NCBI GenBank assembly: GCA_037134895.1 | Contig: JBAXLI010000015.1 | Location: 1 to 64,000 of the forward strand | DNA length: 64,000 nt | Direction: 5' to 3' | DNA from: CAIRDP01 sp037134895 | GTDB lineage: Bacteria; Bacteroidota; Bacteroidia; Bacteroidales; FEN-979 | Shown: positions 34,022-43,661 of the stretch, in pieces | Layout: the number at the start of each line of letters is the position of its first letter | How positions within the stretch are numbered: the first letter of the stretch is position 1 | Translations under genes and position numbers: made by a program | Notes under the pieces: generated by a model | What the model was told of the DNA's origin: nothing | The model's database searches: none | Seen by the model: only the letters and a program-made list of their open reading frames with translations

Positions 34022-36442
34022 ATGATAAAGAGTTATTTTAAAACCGCAGTGAGAAATTATTCCCGGAACAGGGGATTCACTCTGATCAATATTGGAGGGT
34101 TATCTGTTGGCATGACATCTGCTTTAATACTCATTCTGTTTGTTGTAAACGAGCTTAGTTTCGACCGCTTTCATAATAAAGCAGACCGTATCTACAGGGT
34201 TGAAGAGCAGCATGGCCCCGACCCCGCTAACCGTGGATTTTTCACCTCTCCTCCTCTTGCTCCGGCTTTGAAATCGATGTTCCCTGAGATCCTTGATGTT
34301 ACAAGAATCATGCTTTGGAAAAGGAATGTTCTTGTAAGCTACAAGGATAAAAAGTTTGTTGAATCAAATATTGCCCGGGCCGATTCTTCACTGTTTGATG
34401 TTTTTACTATTCCTTTTCTCGAGGGAAATCCGAAAGAGGCGTTAAGAAGGCCCAATACTGTTGTCATCACCGATAAAATAGCGAAAAAATTCTTTGGAGA
34501 TGAAGACCCCCTCGGGAAATCGATCAATATTAATTCAAAAACAGCTTACGAAATTACCGGAGTTGTGCACGAATTACCCCAGAATTCTCATTTTTTCTTC
34601 GATTTTCTTATACCCGCGAATTACGAAGGGTTGAACTGGGGTGATGGATGTTTGCAGACTTACCTCACACTACCTGAAAATTATGATAAAGCACAGCTTG
34701 AACAAAAGTTCCCTGATTTTATTTTACGATATATGAGTCCCTGGCTGGAAAAGGAATATGGGCTTCCTGTTACCAGGATTTTTAAAGACAAAAACAACCA
34801 GATCAACTATTTCCTGGCTCCCCTTCGCAATGTCTATCTGCATCATAATATGGAAGGCCTCCCTGGTCTGGATGGCCTGATGATGAAATTCGGAAGTTTA
34901 AAAACGGTGATTCTTTTCTCGATCCTGGCTGTGTTTGTCCTGCTTATTGCCTGCATTAATTTTATCAATTTATCAATTGGAAGGTCGGTTAAACGAACAT
35001 CGGAAATTTCGCTTCGGAAAGTAATGGGGGCAAGAAAGAGTTCCCTGATCAGGCAATTCCTTATTGAATCGGTAATGATCAGTTCTGCCGCCTTGATACT
35101 GGCTTTTATCATTTTGAGAATTTCGATCCCGTTTTTCAATAATTATCTAAATACCTCCATCGGCTTTTCTAACATTTCTTTGTTGTTTCCCGTTTTTGTG
35201 ATTATCACCTTCCTGGTTGGAATCCTTTCGGGCTTGTACCCTGCATTCTACCTGTCGTCAATCAATCCCGCCGAAATCCTGGGTAAAAAGTCAGGACCCC
35301 CTTTGCTGAGGACCTGCCTCAATCATCTCCTGCTTACAGTCCAATTCATTATTTCCATCGGGTTGATTATTTCCACTGCCACGATTTTTTTACAATTGAA
35401 TTTCGTGAACAAAGTAAAACTCGGGTTCACGAAAGATCATGTCATGTTGATTGAAAGAGCCGGTGCATTGGGCGAAAACCAGCATTCATTTACTGAATCA
35501 TTAAAAAGAAATCCGGGTGTACTGGAAACATCCTATTCTAACTCAGTTCCCGGGCGCCATTTTGAACCGACTGGTTACAACCTCGAAGGAGCCCCGAGAT
35601 CAGAGTCATTTTTTTTAATGACCATGAATGCCGACCAGGATTTTCTTAAAACCCTCGACCTGAAACTTGTTAGAGGGAGGTACTTTTCCAAAGGAACAGC
35701 ATCCGGGAATCTTGAAGCGGTAATCAATGAGAAAGCAGTGGAAAGATACCGGTGGAAGGAGCCTCTTGGGAAAAGGATAATCTATGAAACAAAGGAAAAC
35801 GGGGAAAATGTCTATGCAGAAATCATCGGTGTGGTCAGGGATTTTAATTTTGAACCATTATACCAGGTCATCCAGCCAATGATGATCTGCAACCTGCCTT
35901 ATCCTGGGAACCTGCTTGTCGTAAAACTCAGACCTGAGAATTTGAATAACACAATTGTTTATATACAAAATCAATGGAGCCGAATGACGAATGCACAACC
36001 TTTCCAATACTGTTTTCTGGATGACGATTTCGGGAAATCCTATAAGCCTGATCAGAGAAGGGGAATCCTGTTTCTTCTTTTTTCCATTTTGGCAATATTT
36101 CTTTCATGTATGGGTATGCTGGGTCTCGTAATCTCATCAACAGAGCAAAGAACAAAAGAAATAGGTATCAGGAAAGTCAATGGTGCCACAAGCATGATTC
36201 TGCTGACTCTTTTTTCAAAAAATTATTTACGATGGATTGGCATTGCCTTTCTGGTGGCCTGCCCGGTTTCATATTATGCAATGTACAGGTATCTTGAAAA
36301 TTTTGCATTCAGGATAAACCTTAGCTTGTGGATTTTTGTTTTTGCCGGCCTTTTTACCATGCTGATCACCATTTTAACCATTACCTGGCAGAACTGGCTG
36401 ATGGCTTCCAAAAATCCGGTGGAAATGCTCAGATATGAATAA
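34022..36442 (+). CDS. FtsX/MacB-like ABC permease 2 of 8
   Basis: An 806-residue protein, the longest of the eight, with the same two-half layout. Coupling motifs are SEISLRKVMGA (about 325) and KEIGIRKVNGA (about 710). The first periplasmic domain contains FHNKADRIYRVEEQ. Its first 23 nucleotides are identical to those of permease 4, giving both proteins the N-terminus MIKSYFKTA, which points to relatively recent shared descent or conversion of the 5' ends. It begins 27 bp after permease 1. Confidence 0.9.
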   Translation: MIKSYFKTAVRNYSRNRGFTLINIGGLSVGMTSALILILFVVNELSFDRFHNKADRIYRVEEQHGPDPANRGFFTSPPLAPALKSMFPEILDVTRIMLWKRNVLVSYKDKKFVESNIARADSSLFDVFTIPFLEGNPKEALRRPNTVVITDKIAKKFFGDEDPLGKSININSKTAYEITGVVHELPQNSHFFFDFLIPANYEGLNWGDGCLQTYLTLPENYDKAQLEQKFPDFILRYMSPWLEKEYGLPVTRIFKDKNNQINYFLAPLRNVYLHHNMEGLPGLDGLMMKFGSLKTVILFSILAVFVLLIACINFINLSIGRSVKRTSEISLRKVMGARKSSLIRQFLIESVMISSAALILAFIILRISIPFFNNYLNTSIGFSNISLLFPVFVIITFLVGILSGLYPAFYLSSINPAEILGKKSGPPLLRTCLNHLLLTVQFIISIGLIISTATIFLQLNFVNKVKLGFTKDHVMLIERAGALGENQHSFTESLKRNPGVLETSYSNSVPGRHFEPTGYNLEGAPRSESFFLMTMNADQDFLKTLDLKLVRGRYFSKGTASGNLEAVINEKAVERYRWKEPLGKRIIYETKENGENVYAEIIGVVRDFNFEPLYQVIQPMMICNLPYPGNLLVVKLRPENLNNTIVYIQNQWSRMTNAQPFQYCFLDDDFGKSYKPDQRRGILFLLFSILAIFLSCMGMLGLVISSTEQRTKEIGIRKVNGATSMILLTLFSKNYLRWIGIAFLVACPVSYYAMYRYLENFAFRINLSLWIFVFAGLFTMLITILTITWQNWLMASKNPVEMLRYE

Positions 36443-36451
36443 AAACATCAT

Positions 36452-38845
36452 ATGATAAGAATTGCTTTCACAACACTTTCCCGGACGATCAGGAAAAACG
36501 TTGTTTTCTCGTTTATCAACATTTTTGGACTAACCTTGGGAATTGTCAGTTTTTTACTGATGATGATGTTTGTTTTCAGTGAACTAAGTTATGACCGGTT
36601 TAACCAGAACTCAGACCGGGTATACCGCCTGTGTATCAGGGCCGGGATAGGGGATACAAAGATCAACCAGACGTATTCCTCGTCCAGAATTTTCAGGGAA
36701 ATGCTGGCAAAATTTCCCGAGATTGAAACCGGTGTAAAATTTTCAGGTTGGCAGGATGTCCTGGTCAGAGTGGGAGAAAAAACGATCTCTGAACCGACAG
36801 TAATGTTCGTGGACTCAACTATATTTAAAGTTTTTACTTTGCCGTTGATTTCGGGTAATCCATCATCTGCGCTCGGTCGCCCAAATACTTTGGTGATCAG
36901 CGAATCCACTGCAAAAAAATATTTCGGTGAACAAAACCCGGTAGGTAAGATCATGGAGGTTGATACTGGTGGTTTCGGGCGGTTTGAAGTGACCGGCATA
37001 TTTAAGGACATCCCGTCAAACGCTCATTTCCATTTCGGATTGATGGCTTCACTGGTTACATTCCCTCAAGGGCTAAGGGAGCAGGAATGGTCTGCAAACA
37101 ACTTCGTCACCTATTTTCTTCTTAAACCCGGAAGTTCTGCAAAGGAGTTAGAAAATAAATTCAAAAAATATACCATTGAAACGTATGGTGAAGAAAATTA
37201 TAAAAAGCAGGTAGCCAAAGGAAACTTTTGGGAATTTTATCTTCAGCCCCTGACTTCCATCCACCTGCACTCCGACATCAACGGGGAATTTGAACCAAAC
37301 GGAAATATTAATTATGTCTATATTTTTATTGTAATCGCTTTCTTTGTCCTAATCATCGCCTGCATCAATTTCATGAACCTTTCCACGGCAAAATCGATGC
37401 TGAGGGCCCGTGAGGTCGGGATCAAAAAGACCGCTGGATCGACCCGGGGTATATTGATAGGACAGTTCCTGTCGGAATCGGTGATATTCACATTCGTTTC
37501 GCTGATCCTTGCGATCATCATTATATATACTTTGCTTCCTGCCTACAATTCATGGCTGGGAAGGGAATTGTCGTTCAACATATTATCAACCCCCTTGACA
37601 ATACCGGGCCTGGTAGCTTTTGGATTGGTAGTTGGAATGGCAGCAGGCATTTATCCCGCATTTGTACTCTCATCTTTCAACCCGGTTAAAGTCCTGAAAG
37701 CCCAGGCAATTTCTGAAACCAAAGGGATCGGATTCAGGAACATACTTGTCATCGTACAGTTCTCCGCGTCTATTTTTCTGATCATAGGGACTTTGGTTAT
37801 AAGCAGGCAGATGGATTTCATCATGAAAAAAGATGTTGGTTTCACCAGGGAAAATATAATCATCCTTCGCACCCCACCTGCTTTTAGCAGGGTCAGTAAA
37901 GCGTTCAGCGATGTAATCAGGCAGCGTACGGGTGTTACCGCAGTTTCAGCATCGAATACAATACCGGGTTTTGGTTTTTCAAACTGGGGTTTTGGCGCAG
38001 AAGGGGTTGAAAAATGGTTTACCCTGAACCAGATCATCTGCGACACGGGGTTTTACCGGACGATGGGGTTCCATATGGCCGAAGGACGTTTCTTCTCCCG
38101 GGAGTTTCCCACTGATTCCTCAGGCATCATTTTAAACGAAACAGCAGTCAGGGTTTTAGGATTAAAACATCCATTAGGAACTAAGATGTTTGCCGGCCGA
38201 ACACCCCGGCGCAACTATCATGTGATTGGTGTTGTAAAAGATTTCAACTACGAATCGGTTCATTCCGAGATACGCCCGATGGGACTGGTTAACCTGAACT
38301 CACTAACAGGCAGTTATTTAAGCATACGGTTTGATCCGGGAAAATCAAAGGAGATCCTGCCACTGGTAAAAAGCACCTGGGAGAAGCTGCTGCCTGCCAC
38401 ACCGTTCTCCTATAGCTTCATACAGGATGATTACGTGAATCTTTACCACAATGAAATTCAGACGAAGCAGGTATTTACCATGCTGGCCGGTCTGGCTGTC
38501 ATCGTTGCCATCCTCGGTATCCTGGGACTGGCTTCTTTCATGGCCCAGCGAAAGACCCGTGAGATCGCCATCCGTAAAGTTTCGGGTGCAGGTATCGGCA
38601 CGATCATCATGCTACTCAACTGGAAATTCGTTAAATGGGTGTTGTTTTCCTTTCTCCTGGCAAGCCCTGTTGCATGGTGGGTGATGAACCGCTGGCTGCA
38701 GGATTTTGCATACAGGGTATCCCTCAGCGCCTGGATCTTTTTACTGGCAGGTGCAATTGCCCTGTTACTGGTTATCATCACGGTGAGCCTGGTCACTTTA
38801 AAAGCCGCATCGGTCAACCCTGCCGAAAGTATGAAATATGAATAA
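36452..38845 (+). CDS. FtsX/MacB-like ABC permease 3 of 8
   Basis: A 797-residue protein with the duplicated MacB layout. Coupling motifs are REVGIKKTAGS (about 318), somewhat altered, and REIAIRKVSGA (about 701). The N-terminal helix is FSFINIFGLTLGIVSFLLMM and the first periplasmic domain starts with ELSYDRFNQNSDRVYRL, a phrase common to the set. It begins only 9 bp after permease 2 and is probably translationally coupled to it. All helices look intact and no sign of decay is seen. Confidence 0.9.
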   Translation: MIRIAFTTLSRTIRKNVVFSFINIFGLTLGIVSFLLMMMFVFSELSYDRFNQNSDRVYRLCIRAGIGDTKINQTYSSSRIFREMLAKFPEIETGVKFSGWQDVLVRVGEKTISEPTVMFVDSTIFKVFTLPLISGNPSSALGRPNTLVISESTAKKYFGEQNPVGKIMEVDTGGFGRFEVTGIFKDIPSNAHFHFGLMASLVTFPQGLREQEWSANNFVTYFLLKPGSSAKELENKFKKYTIETYGEENYKKQVAKGNFWEFYLQPLTSIHLHSDINGEFEPNGNINYVYIFIVIAFFVLIIACINFMNLSTAKSMLRAREVGIKKTAGSTRGILIGQFLSESVIFTFVSLILAIIIIYTLLPAYNSWLGRELSFNILSTPLTIPGLVAFGLVVGMAAGIYPAFVLSSFNPVKVLKAQAISETKGIGFRNILVIVQFSASIFLIIGTLVISRQMDFIMKKDVGFTRENIIILRTPPAFSRVSKAFSDVIRQRTGVTAVSASNTIPGFGFSNWGFGAEGVEKWFTLNQIICDTGFYRTMGFHMAEGRFFSREFPTDSSGIILNETAVRVLGLKHPLGTKMFAGRTPRRNYHVIGVVKDFNYESVHSEIRPMGLVNLNSLTGSYLSIRFDPGKSKEILPLVKSTWEKLLPATPFSYSFIQDDYVNLYHNEIQTKQVFTMLAGLAVIVAILGILGLASFMAQRKTREIAIRKVSGAGIGTIIMLLNWKFVKWVLFSFLLASPVAWWVMNRWLQDFAYRVSLSAWIFLLAGAIALLLVIITVSLVTLKAASVNPAESMKYE

Positions 38846-38910
38846 AAGGTCTGATGGTTTGAAATAACTAATGTGTACGTAAGATCCGGACTAATCCAAC
38901 AAACTGTATT

Positions 38911-41259
38911 ATGATAAAGAGTTATTTTAAAACAGCAATTGCCCATCTTTTCAGGAATAAAACCTATTCTTTGATAAGCATTCTGAGCTTGACCATCGGA
39001 TTGGCGGTTTGCATCCTGCTTTTATTGTACATCAGGATTGAACTAAGCTTCGACAGGTTCAATAAAAATGCAGACAATATTTACAGGTTGTGCAATCCCG
39101 AACATCCTTGCCATTCACCCCAGACCGCGAAATTCCTGGCCGATAATATCCCTGAAATAAAAGGATATACAAGGATCTTACCCCGGGTAAATGAAATTGT
39201 CGCATACAAGGATAAGAGGTTCAAGGAAAACCGGGTTGCTTTTAGCGATGCAGCTTTCTTCAGTATCTTCTCTTTTAAATTCAGACAGGGAAATCCGGAA
39301 AACGCTTTAAATCTGCCTTTCACCATCGTAATTTCTGAAAAGACCGCACATAAATATTTTGGAAACGAAGACCCGATAGGTAAGGTGCTGAAACTGAATA
39401 ATGAATCCAATTATACCATAACGGGCGTAATGGACGACATGCCAGGGAATTCACATTTCTGTTACGACATGATCCTGACTCTTGCAGGCACCGATAAAGA
39501 AGAAGGAATGGACAACTGGGGATGGCAGAACTTCCTGATCTATTTTCTGTTTCCTGACCACTTCTCCAAAACTGTAGTGGAAGCAAAATGCAACAGCTTA
39601 ATGAAAACCGTTAAAGACCCGAATAATCTTCCTTCTCAATATTCCCTGCAACCACTGAATGACATACACCTCTATTCCTCTCATTTCAAGACTGACATCC
39701 AACCCCAGAACAGCATTTTATACGTCCTGATTTTTTCAGCAATTGCTTTCCTGGTCCTGCTCATTTCCTGCTTCAATTATATCAACCTGTTTACTGCCAG
39801 TACCACCACAAGAGTTGTGGAGATCGGCATGAGGAAAGCTTGCGGCGCATCACGCAAACAGCTCGCAGCACAATATATTTTCGAATCTTTTTTAATGGTT
39901 GTTGTCTCGTTTATTCTGTCACTTCTTGTTGTAGTTCTTAGTTTGCCTGTATTCAATGAGCTGTCGGGTAAAGACCTCTCAATCCTCGCACTGATCGACG
40001 CTAAAACAATCTGGGGTATTTTCGGGATCCTGCTGCTCGTAGGGATTCTCGCAGGATGGTATCCCGCTTTTGTGCTTTCATCGTATAATCCCGTCAGGGT
40101 GTTTCAATCGTCCAAAACCACCAGGGAGCAGAAATTTCAATTCAGGAAGATCCTGGTAGGCGCCCAATTTACGATCGTCATTGTCCTGATAACCATTTCA
40201 ATTGTCATGTTCCGGCAGATAAGGTTCCTCCAATACGGAAACCTGGGATTCGACAAGGAATATGTCCTGGTATCCGAAGTCGGGAGCTTTGGGAATGAAG
40301 GAAAATACCTGACCCTGAAACGGGCGCTTCTTGACCAGGCTTCAGTGCTCAGCGTTTCGGCAGCCAGCCGTGTTCCTTCGGAAGGCCTGAACAATATCGG
40401 TGCGGTCAAACTCCAAGGACAAAAAACCGCTTCAAAGATTCCCTATGTCCATGTTCATTTCGATTATTTTAACACATTGAACATTAAAGCTATAAAAGGA
40501 CGATTATTCTCAAATGCATATAAAACAGATACCAGCCAGGCTCTGATTCTGAATGAAGCTGCGGTGAAAAGCCTGGGAATACAGGGAGATCCAATCGGGC
40601 AGTCGGTAAAATGCAACTGGCCAAGGTCTGAAAGGAAGATTATAGGAATTGTTGGCGATTTTCACTTCGAATCTCTGTATGAAAAGATCAAGCCCGCTGT
40701 TTTTGTGATAGATTTCAATGAATGCTGGGAGCTTATGGTCAAAGTGCAGCGGTCCAATATACCAAGCTCCATCAGTAAAATAAATGAGATCTGTAAGACC
40801 GTTTACCCCGACCATGTATTTGATTTTCATTTGTTGGACAAGCAACTTGAGCAGCTCTATCAATCCGATGAAAAGAGATTTCACCTGATGGGATATTTTA
40901 CAGTGCTGGCAATTGTTCTTGCCTGTATGGGACTATTTGCGATGGCTTCTTTTATCATCACAAGCCGTACGAAGGAAATCGGGATACGAAAAGTCAACGG
41001 TGCAACTGTTCCTCAAATAATGCAGATGCTGAATTTAAGTTTTATTAAATGGATAGGCATCGCATTTGTAATTGCAAGTCCGGTTGCCTGGTATGTCATG
41101 TCCAGATGGCTCGGAGGCTTTGCCTACCGGACCAGCCTTTCGTGGTGGATTTTTGCAGTGACTGGGGTCATCAGCTATATTATAACAATGATTACCATCG
41201 GAATCCAGTCATACATGGCTGCAACGGTAAACCCGGTGAAAACACTTAAAACGGAATAA
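38911..41259 (+). CDS. FtsX/MacB-like ABC permease 4 of 8
   Basis: A 782-residue protein with the duplicated layout. Coupling motifs are VEIGMRKACGA (about 301) and KEIGIRKVNGA (about 686). The first periplasmic domain has two close cysteines in CNPEHPCHSP (about 60-70), not found in the other seven, which could form a disulfide. The start region is identical to permease 2 over 23 nucleotides. The 65-bp gap before it is the longest between any two permease genes, but no terminator or promoter was seen there. Confidence 0.9.
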   Translation: MIKSYFKTAIAHLFRNKTYSLISILSLTIGLAVCILLLLYIRIELSFDRFNKNADNIYRLCNPEHPCHSPQTAKFLADNIPEIKGYTRILPRVNEIVAYKDKRFKENRVAFSDAAFFSIFSFKFRQGNPENALNLPFTIVISEKTAHKYFGNEDPIGKVLKLNNESNYTITGVMDDMPGNSHFCYDMILTLAGTDKEEGMDNWGWQNFLIYFLFPDHFSKTVVEAKCNSLMKTVKDPNNLPSQYSLQPLNDIHLYSSHFKTDIQPQNSILYVLIFSAIAFLVLLISCFNYINLFTASTTTRVVEIGMRKACGASRKQLAAQYIFESFLMVVVSFILSLLVVVLSLPVFNELSGKDLSILALIDAKTIWGIFGILLLVGILAGWYPAFVLSSYNPVRVFQSSKTTREQKFQFRKILVGAQFTIVIVLITISIVMFRQIRFLQYGNLGFDKEYVLVSEVGSFGNEGKYLTLKRALLDQASVLSVSAASRVPSEGLNNIGAVKLQGQKTASKIPYVHVHFDYFNTLNIKAIKGRLFSNAYKTDTSQALILNEAAVKSLGIQGDPIGQSVKCNWPRSERKIIGIVGDFHFESLYEKIKPAVFVIDFNECWELMVKVQRSNIPSSISKINEICKTVYPDHVFDFHLLDKQLEQLYQSDEKRFHLMGYFTVLAIVLACMGLFAMASFIITSRTKEIGIRKVNGATVPQIMQMLNLSFIKWIGIAFVIASPVAWYVMSRWLGGFAYRTSLSWWIFAVTGVISYIITMITIGIQSYMAATVNPVKTLKTE

Positions 41260-41293
41260 CGTTTTCCAAATTCAATACAGGAAGTAAACCAAT

Positions 41294-43648
41294 ATGAATG
41301 ATTTAAAATTTGTCCTGAGGATTTTAAGACGCAACCCGTTCATGCTTATTACAAACGTGACAGGGCTTGCAGTGGCATTGACCACTGTGATCTTCACTCT
41401 CACATACATTCGCTATGAGCTGAGTTATGACAGGCATTTTAAAACCAGTGACAGGGTTGTAAGACTGTACAGCCGGGTTACCGATAATACGAGAACCGAA
41501 GTATATGGCATCACCTTGCGCACAGCTTATACACAGCTTCCCGGGAGAGTTCCCGAAATTGAGTCAGCCGTTCAGTTGTATGGATTTAATCAGACTTCAG
41601 TTCAAACAAAAGAAAACAAAATTCAAAAAATCAGGATGTTCTATGCTGATCCTGAATTTTTTAAAGTATTCGGACTTTCACTGAAAGCCGGCGATGATAA
41701 AACCGCATTGCTTGGAAGTAAAAGTGCGGTGATCTCGACTTCTGTTGCAGAAAAACTGTTCCACACGACCAACTGCATTGGAAAGGAAATTGAATCGGAC
41801 GGTGAACATGTGCTGATTACAGGGATAATGGATGAAATTCCGAAAAACTCTCATCTGAGTGTCGATCTGTTGATTTCCCTGTCAACCCTTAATATGAAAT
41901 GGCTTGGGTCCTCTCTTGAATTTCAAACATACTATTTGCTAAAACCGAATATTGATTCAAAGGCTGCAGGCGCTAAGATTGCCAGTGCATATAATTCACT
42001 TATGCAGGACTGGGCCAGGACCTTTTACGCAAAGGTGCAATCGGGGGTTGAGCCACTGACCGATCTGTACCTTCATTCTGTCGCAAAGGACTATATCCCG
42101 ACCCATGGGAGCACGAAACAAATGCTGATCGTGGGATTGATCGCCTTGTTTGTCCTTCTCACGGCATTGCTCAGCTATATTAACCTGTTTATCATCCAGG
42201 GCGAAAAACGCATTACCGAAATATCAACCCGCACCATGTTCGGAGCCACAAAGGCAAGCATCGCCAAACTGTTTTTTCTGGAAACACTCATTGTCTTTCT
42301 TTTTTCAGCCATATTAGCATTTATGGTCATCTTTAAATCGATGCCATTCCTTTCGACTTTGTTGCAGTCGAAAGTTGATCTTTCGGATTTGTTTTCTGCA
42401 GGAGGTATTATTTCCTGCGCTATTTTGCTGGCAGTGCTTCTGGTGATTACATCCGGTTATCCAGTCCTTTATCTCTCCAGGATGAAATACGCACTGGGAT
42501 TGAGGGGAAAAATCTCAAGTACAGGAAATAATAACTGGCTTTCTGCAGCCTCGGTATTGGTGCAGTTTACAGTAGCCTCGTTTTTTATCAGCTGTGTCGT
42601 AATTATATTGTCGCAACTGGCATATATGCACGAAATACCGATGGGATTCGACAAGAATAATGTCATCACTGTCAGCAATTGCAGCATGCCTGTATCCAGG
42701 AAGTATGAAAGCATTAAAACGGAATTGTTGAAACTGCCTTTCATTACTGCTGTTTGCGGAGGGGAGCATTTTATGGGCGGCGGTTGCAGCGGACAGAGCA
42801 TTAGAACCATGGCTGAGGGGGAAAGCAGCGACAAAGCCATCAATGAATACCGTGAAAAACCCGGTTTTGGAGAACTCATGCAGTTTAAGCTGGTCGATGG
42901 GAGGTTTTTTCGCCAATCAATGGCCGACAGCCAGGCTGTTGTTTTAAACGAATCGGCAATCAGGTACCTGGGAATAAAACCAAAAGCCGGACAAACAATC
43001 CTTTATAAGGATGAACCGGTTGAACTAATTGGTATAGTAAAGGATTTTTATTATATGAGCAATCCAGGCGAACCAATTGCTCCCCTTGTTATCGCGAATT
43101 GTTTCTGGGGAACTCCGAACATTTACATCCGCAGTAATAATAAATTGACAGGAAGTCAGCTGATGCAGATCAAATCGGTTTTCCATCGCTTTGATGAGAA
43201 TTTTATTTTCAACTATAATTTACTGGCGGATATCTTTGACGGGATGTACAGAAAAGAAAACCGGCTTGCTGAATTGGTTTCCCTTGGCGGAGCTGAAGTG
43301 GTTTTCATCAGCCTGATCAGTTTACTGGCCCTGACCGTTCTGAAAATTTCGCGCCGTACCAGGGAAATCGGGATCCGAAAAGTGAACGGGAGTTCAGTAA
43401 GCCGGATAATCGCTGTTTTGTTCAAGGATATCCTGGTCATTGTGGTCGTCGCAATTATCATTGCTTCAGCAGGCTCTTATATTGTCATGAGCCGATGGCT
43501 TTCAGATTATGTCCAACGTATCCTGCTGCACCCGGGATATTTTTTAGTTAGCGCTTTGTTTGTATTGGCGATAGCCGTTATTGCCACAACATGGCAGGCC
43601 TGGAAAGCAGCTACACAAAACCCGGTAGAAGCATTAAAGCATGAATGA
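41294..43648 (+). CDS. FtsX/MacB-like ABC permease 5 of 8, divergent first coupling motif
   Basis: A 784-residue protein with the duplicated layout but the least typical sequence of the set. Its first coupling motif reads TEISTRTMFGA (about 306): the conserved basic residue before the hydrophobic pair is Thr, and the nearby ACINFINL phrase becomes ALLSYINLF. The second motif, REIGIRKVNGS (about 688), is normal. The second periplasmic domain holds GGGCSGQS. It may engage the ATPase mainly through one half. It is followed 13 bp later by the beta-propeller lipoprotein gene. Confidence 0.88.
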   Translation: MNDLKFVLRILRRNPFMLITNVTGLAVALTTVIFTLTYIRYELSYDRHFKTSDRVVRLYSRVTDNTRTEVYGITLRTAYTQLPGRVPEIESAVQLYGFNQTSVQTKENKIQKIRMFYADPEFFKVFGLSLKAGDDKTALLGSKSAVISTSVAEKLFHTTNCIGKEIESDGEHVLITGIMDEIPKNSHLSVDLLISLSTLNMKWLGSSLEFQTYYLLKPNIDSKAAGAKIASAYNSLMQDWARTFYAKVQSGVEPLTDLYLHSVAKDYIPTHGSTKQMLIVGLIALFVLLTALLSYINLFIIQGEKRITEISTRTMFGATKASIAKLFFLETLIVFLFSAILAFMVIFKSMPFLSTLLQSKVDLSDLFSAGGIISCAILLAVLLVITSGYPVLYLSRMKYALGLRGKISSTGNNNWLSAASVLVQFTVASFFISCVVIILSQLAYMHEIPMGFDKNNVITVSNCSMPVSRKYESIKTELLKLPFITAVCGGEHFMGGGCSGQSIRTMAEGESSDKAINEYREKPGFGELMQFKLVDGRFFRQSMADSQAVVLNESAIRYLGIKPKAGQTILYKDEPVELIGIVKDFYYMSNPGEPIAPLVIANCFWGTPNIYIRSNNKLTGSQLMQIKSVFHRFDENFIFNYNLLADIFDGMYRKENRLAELVSLGGAEVVFISLISLLALTVLKISRRTREIGIRKVNGSSVSRIIAVLFKDILVIVVVAIIIASAGSYIVMSRWLSDYVQRILLHPGYFLVSALFVLAIAVIATTWQAWKAATQNPVEALKHE

Positions 43649-43661
43649 ATAATACTTTATT

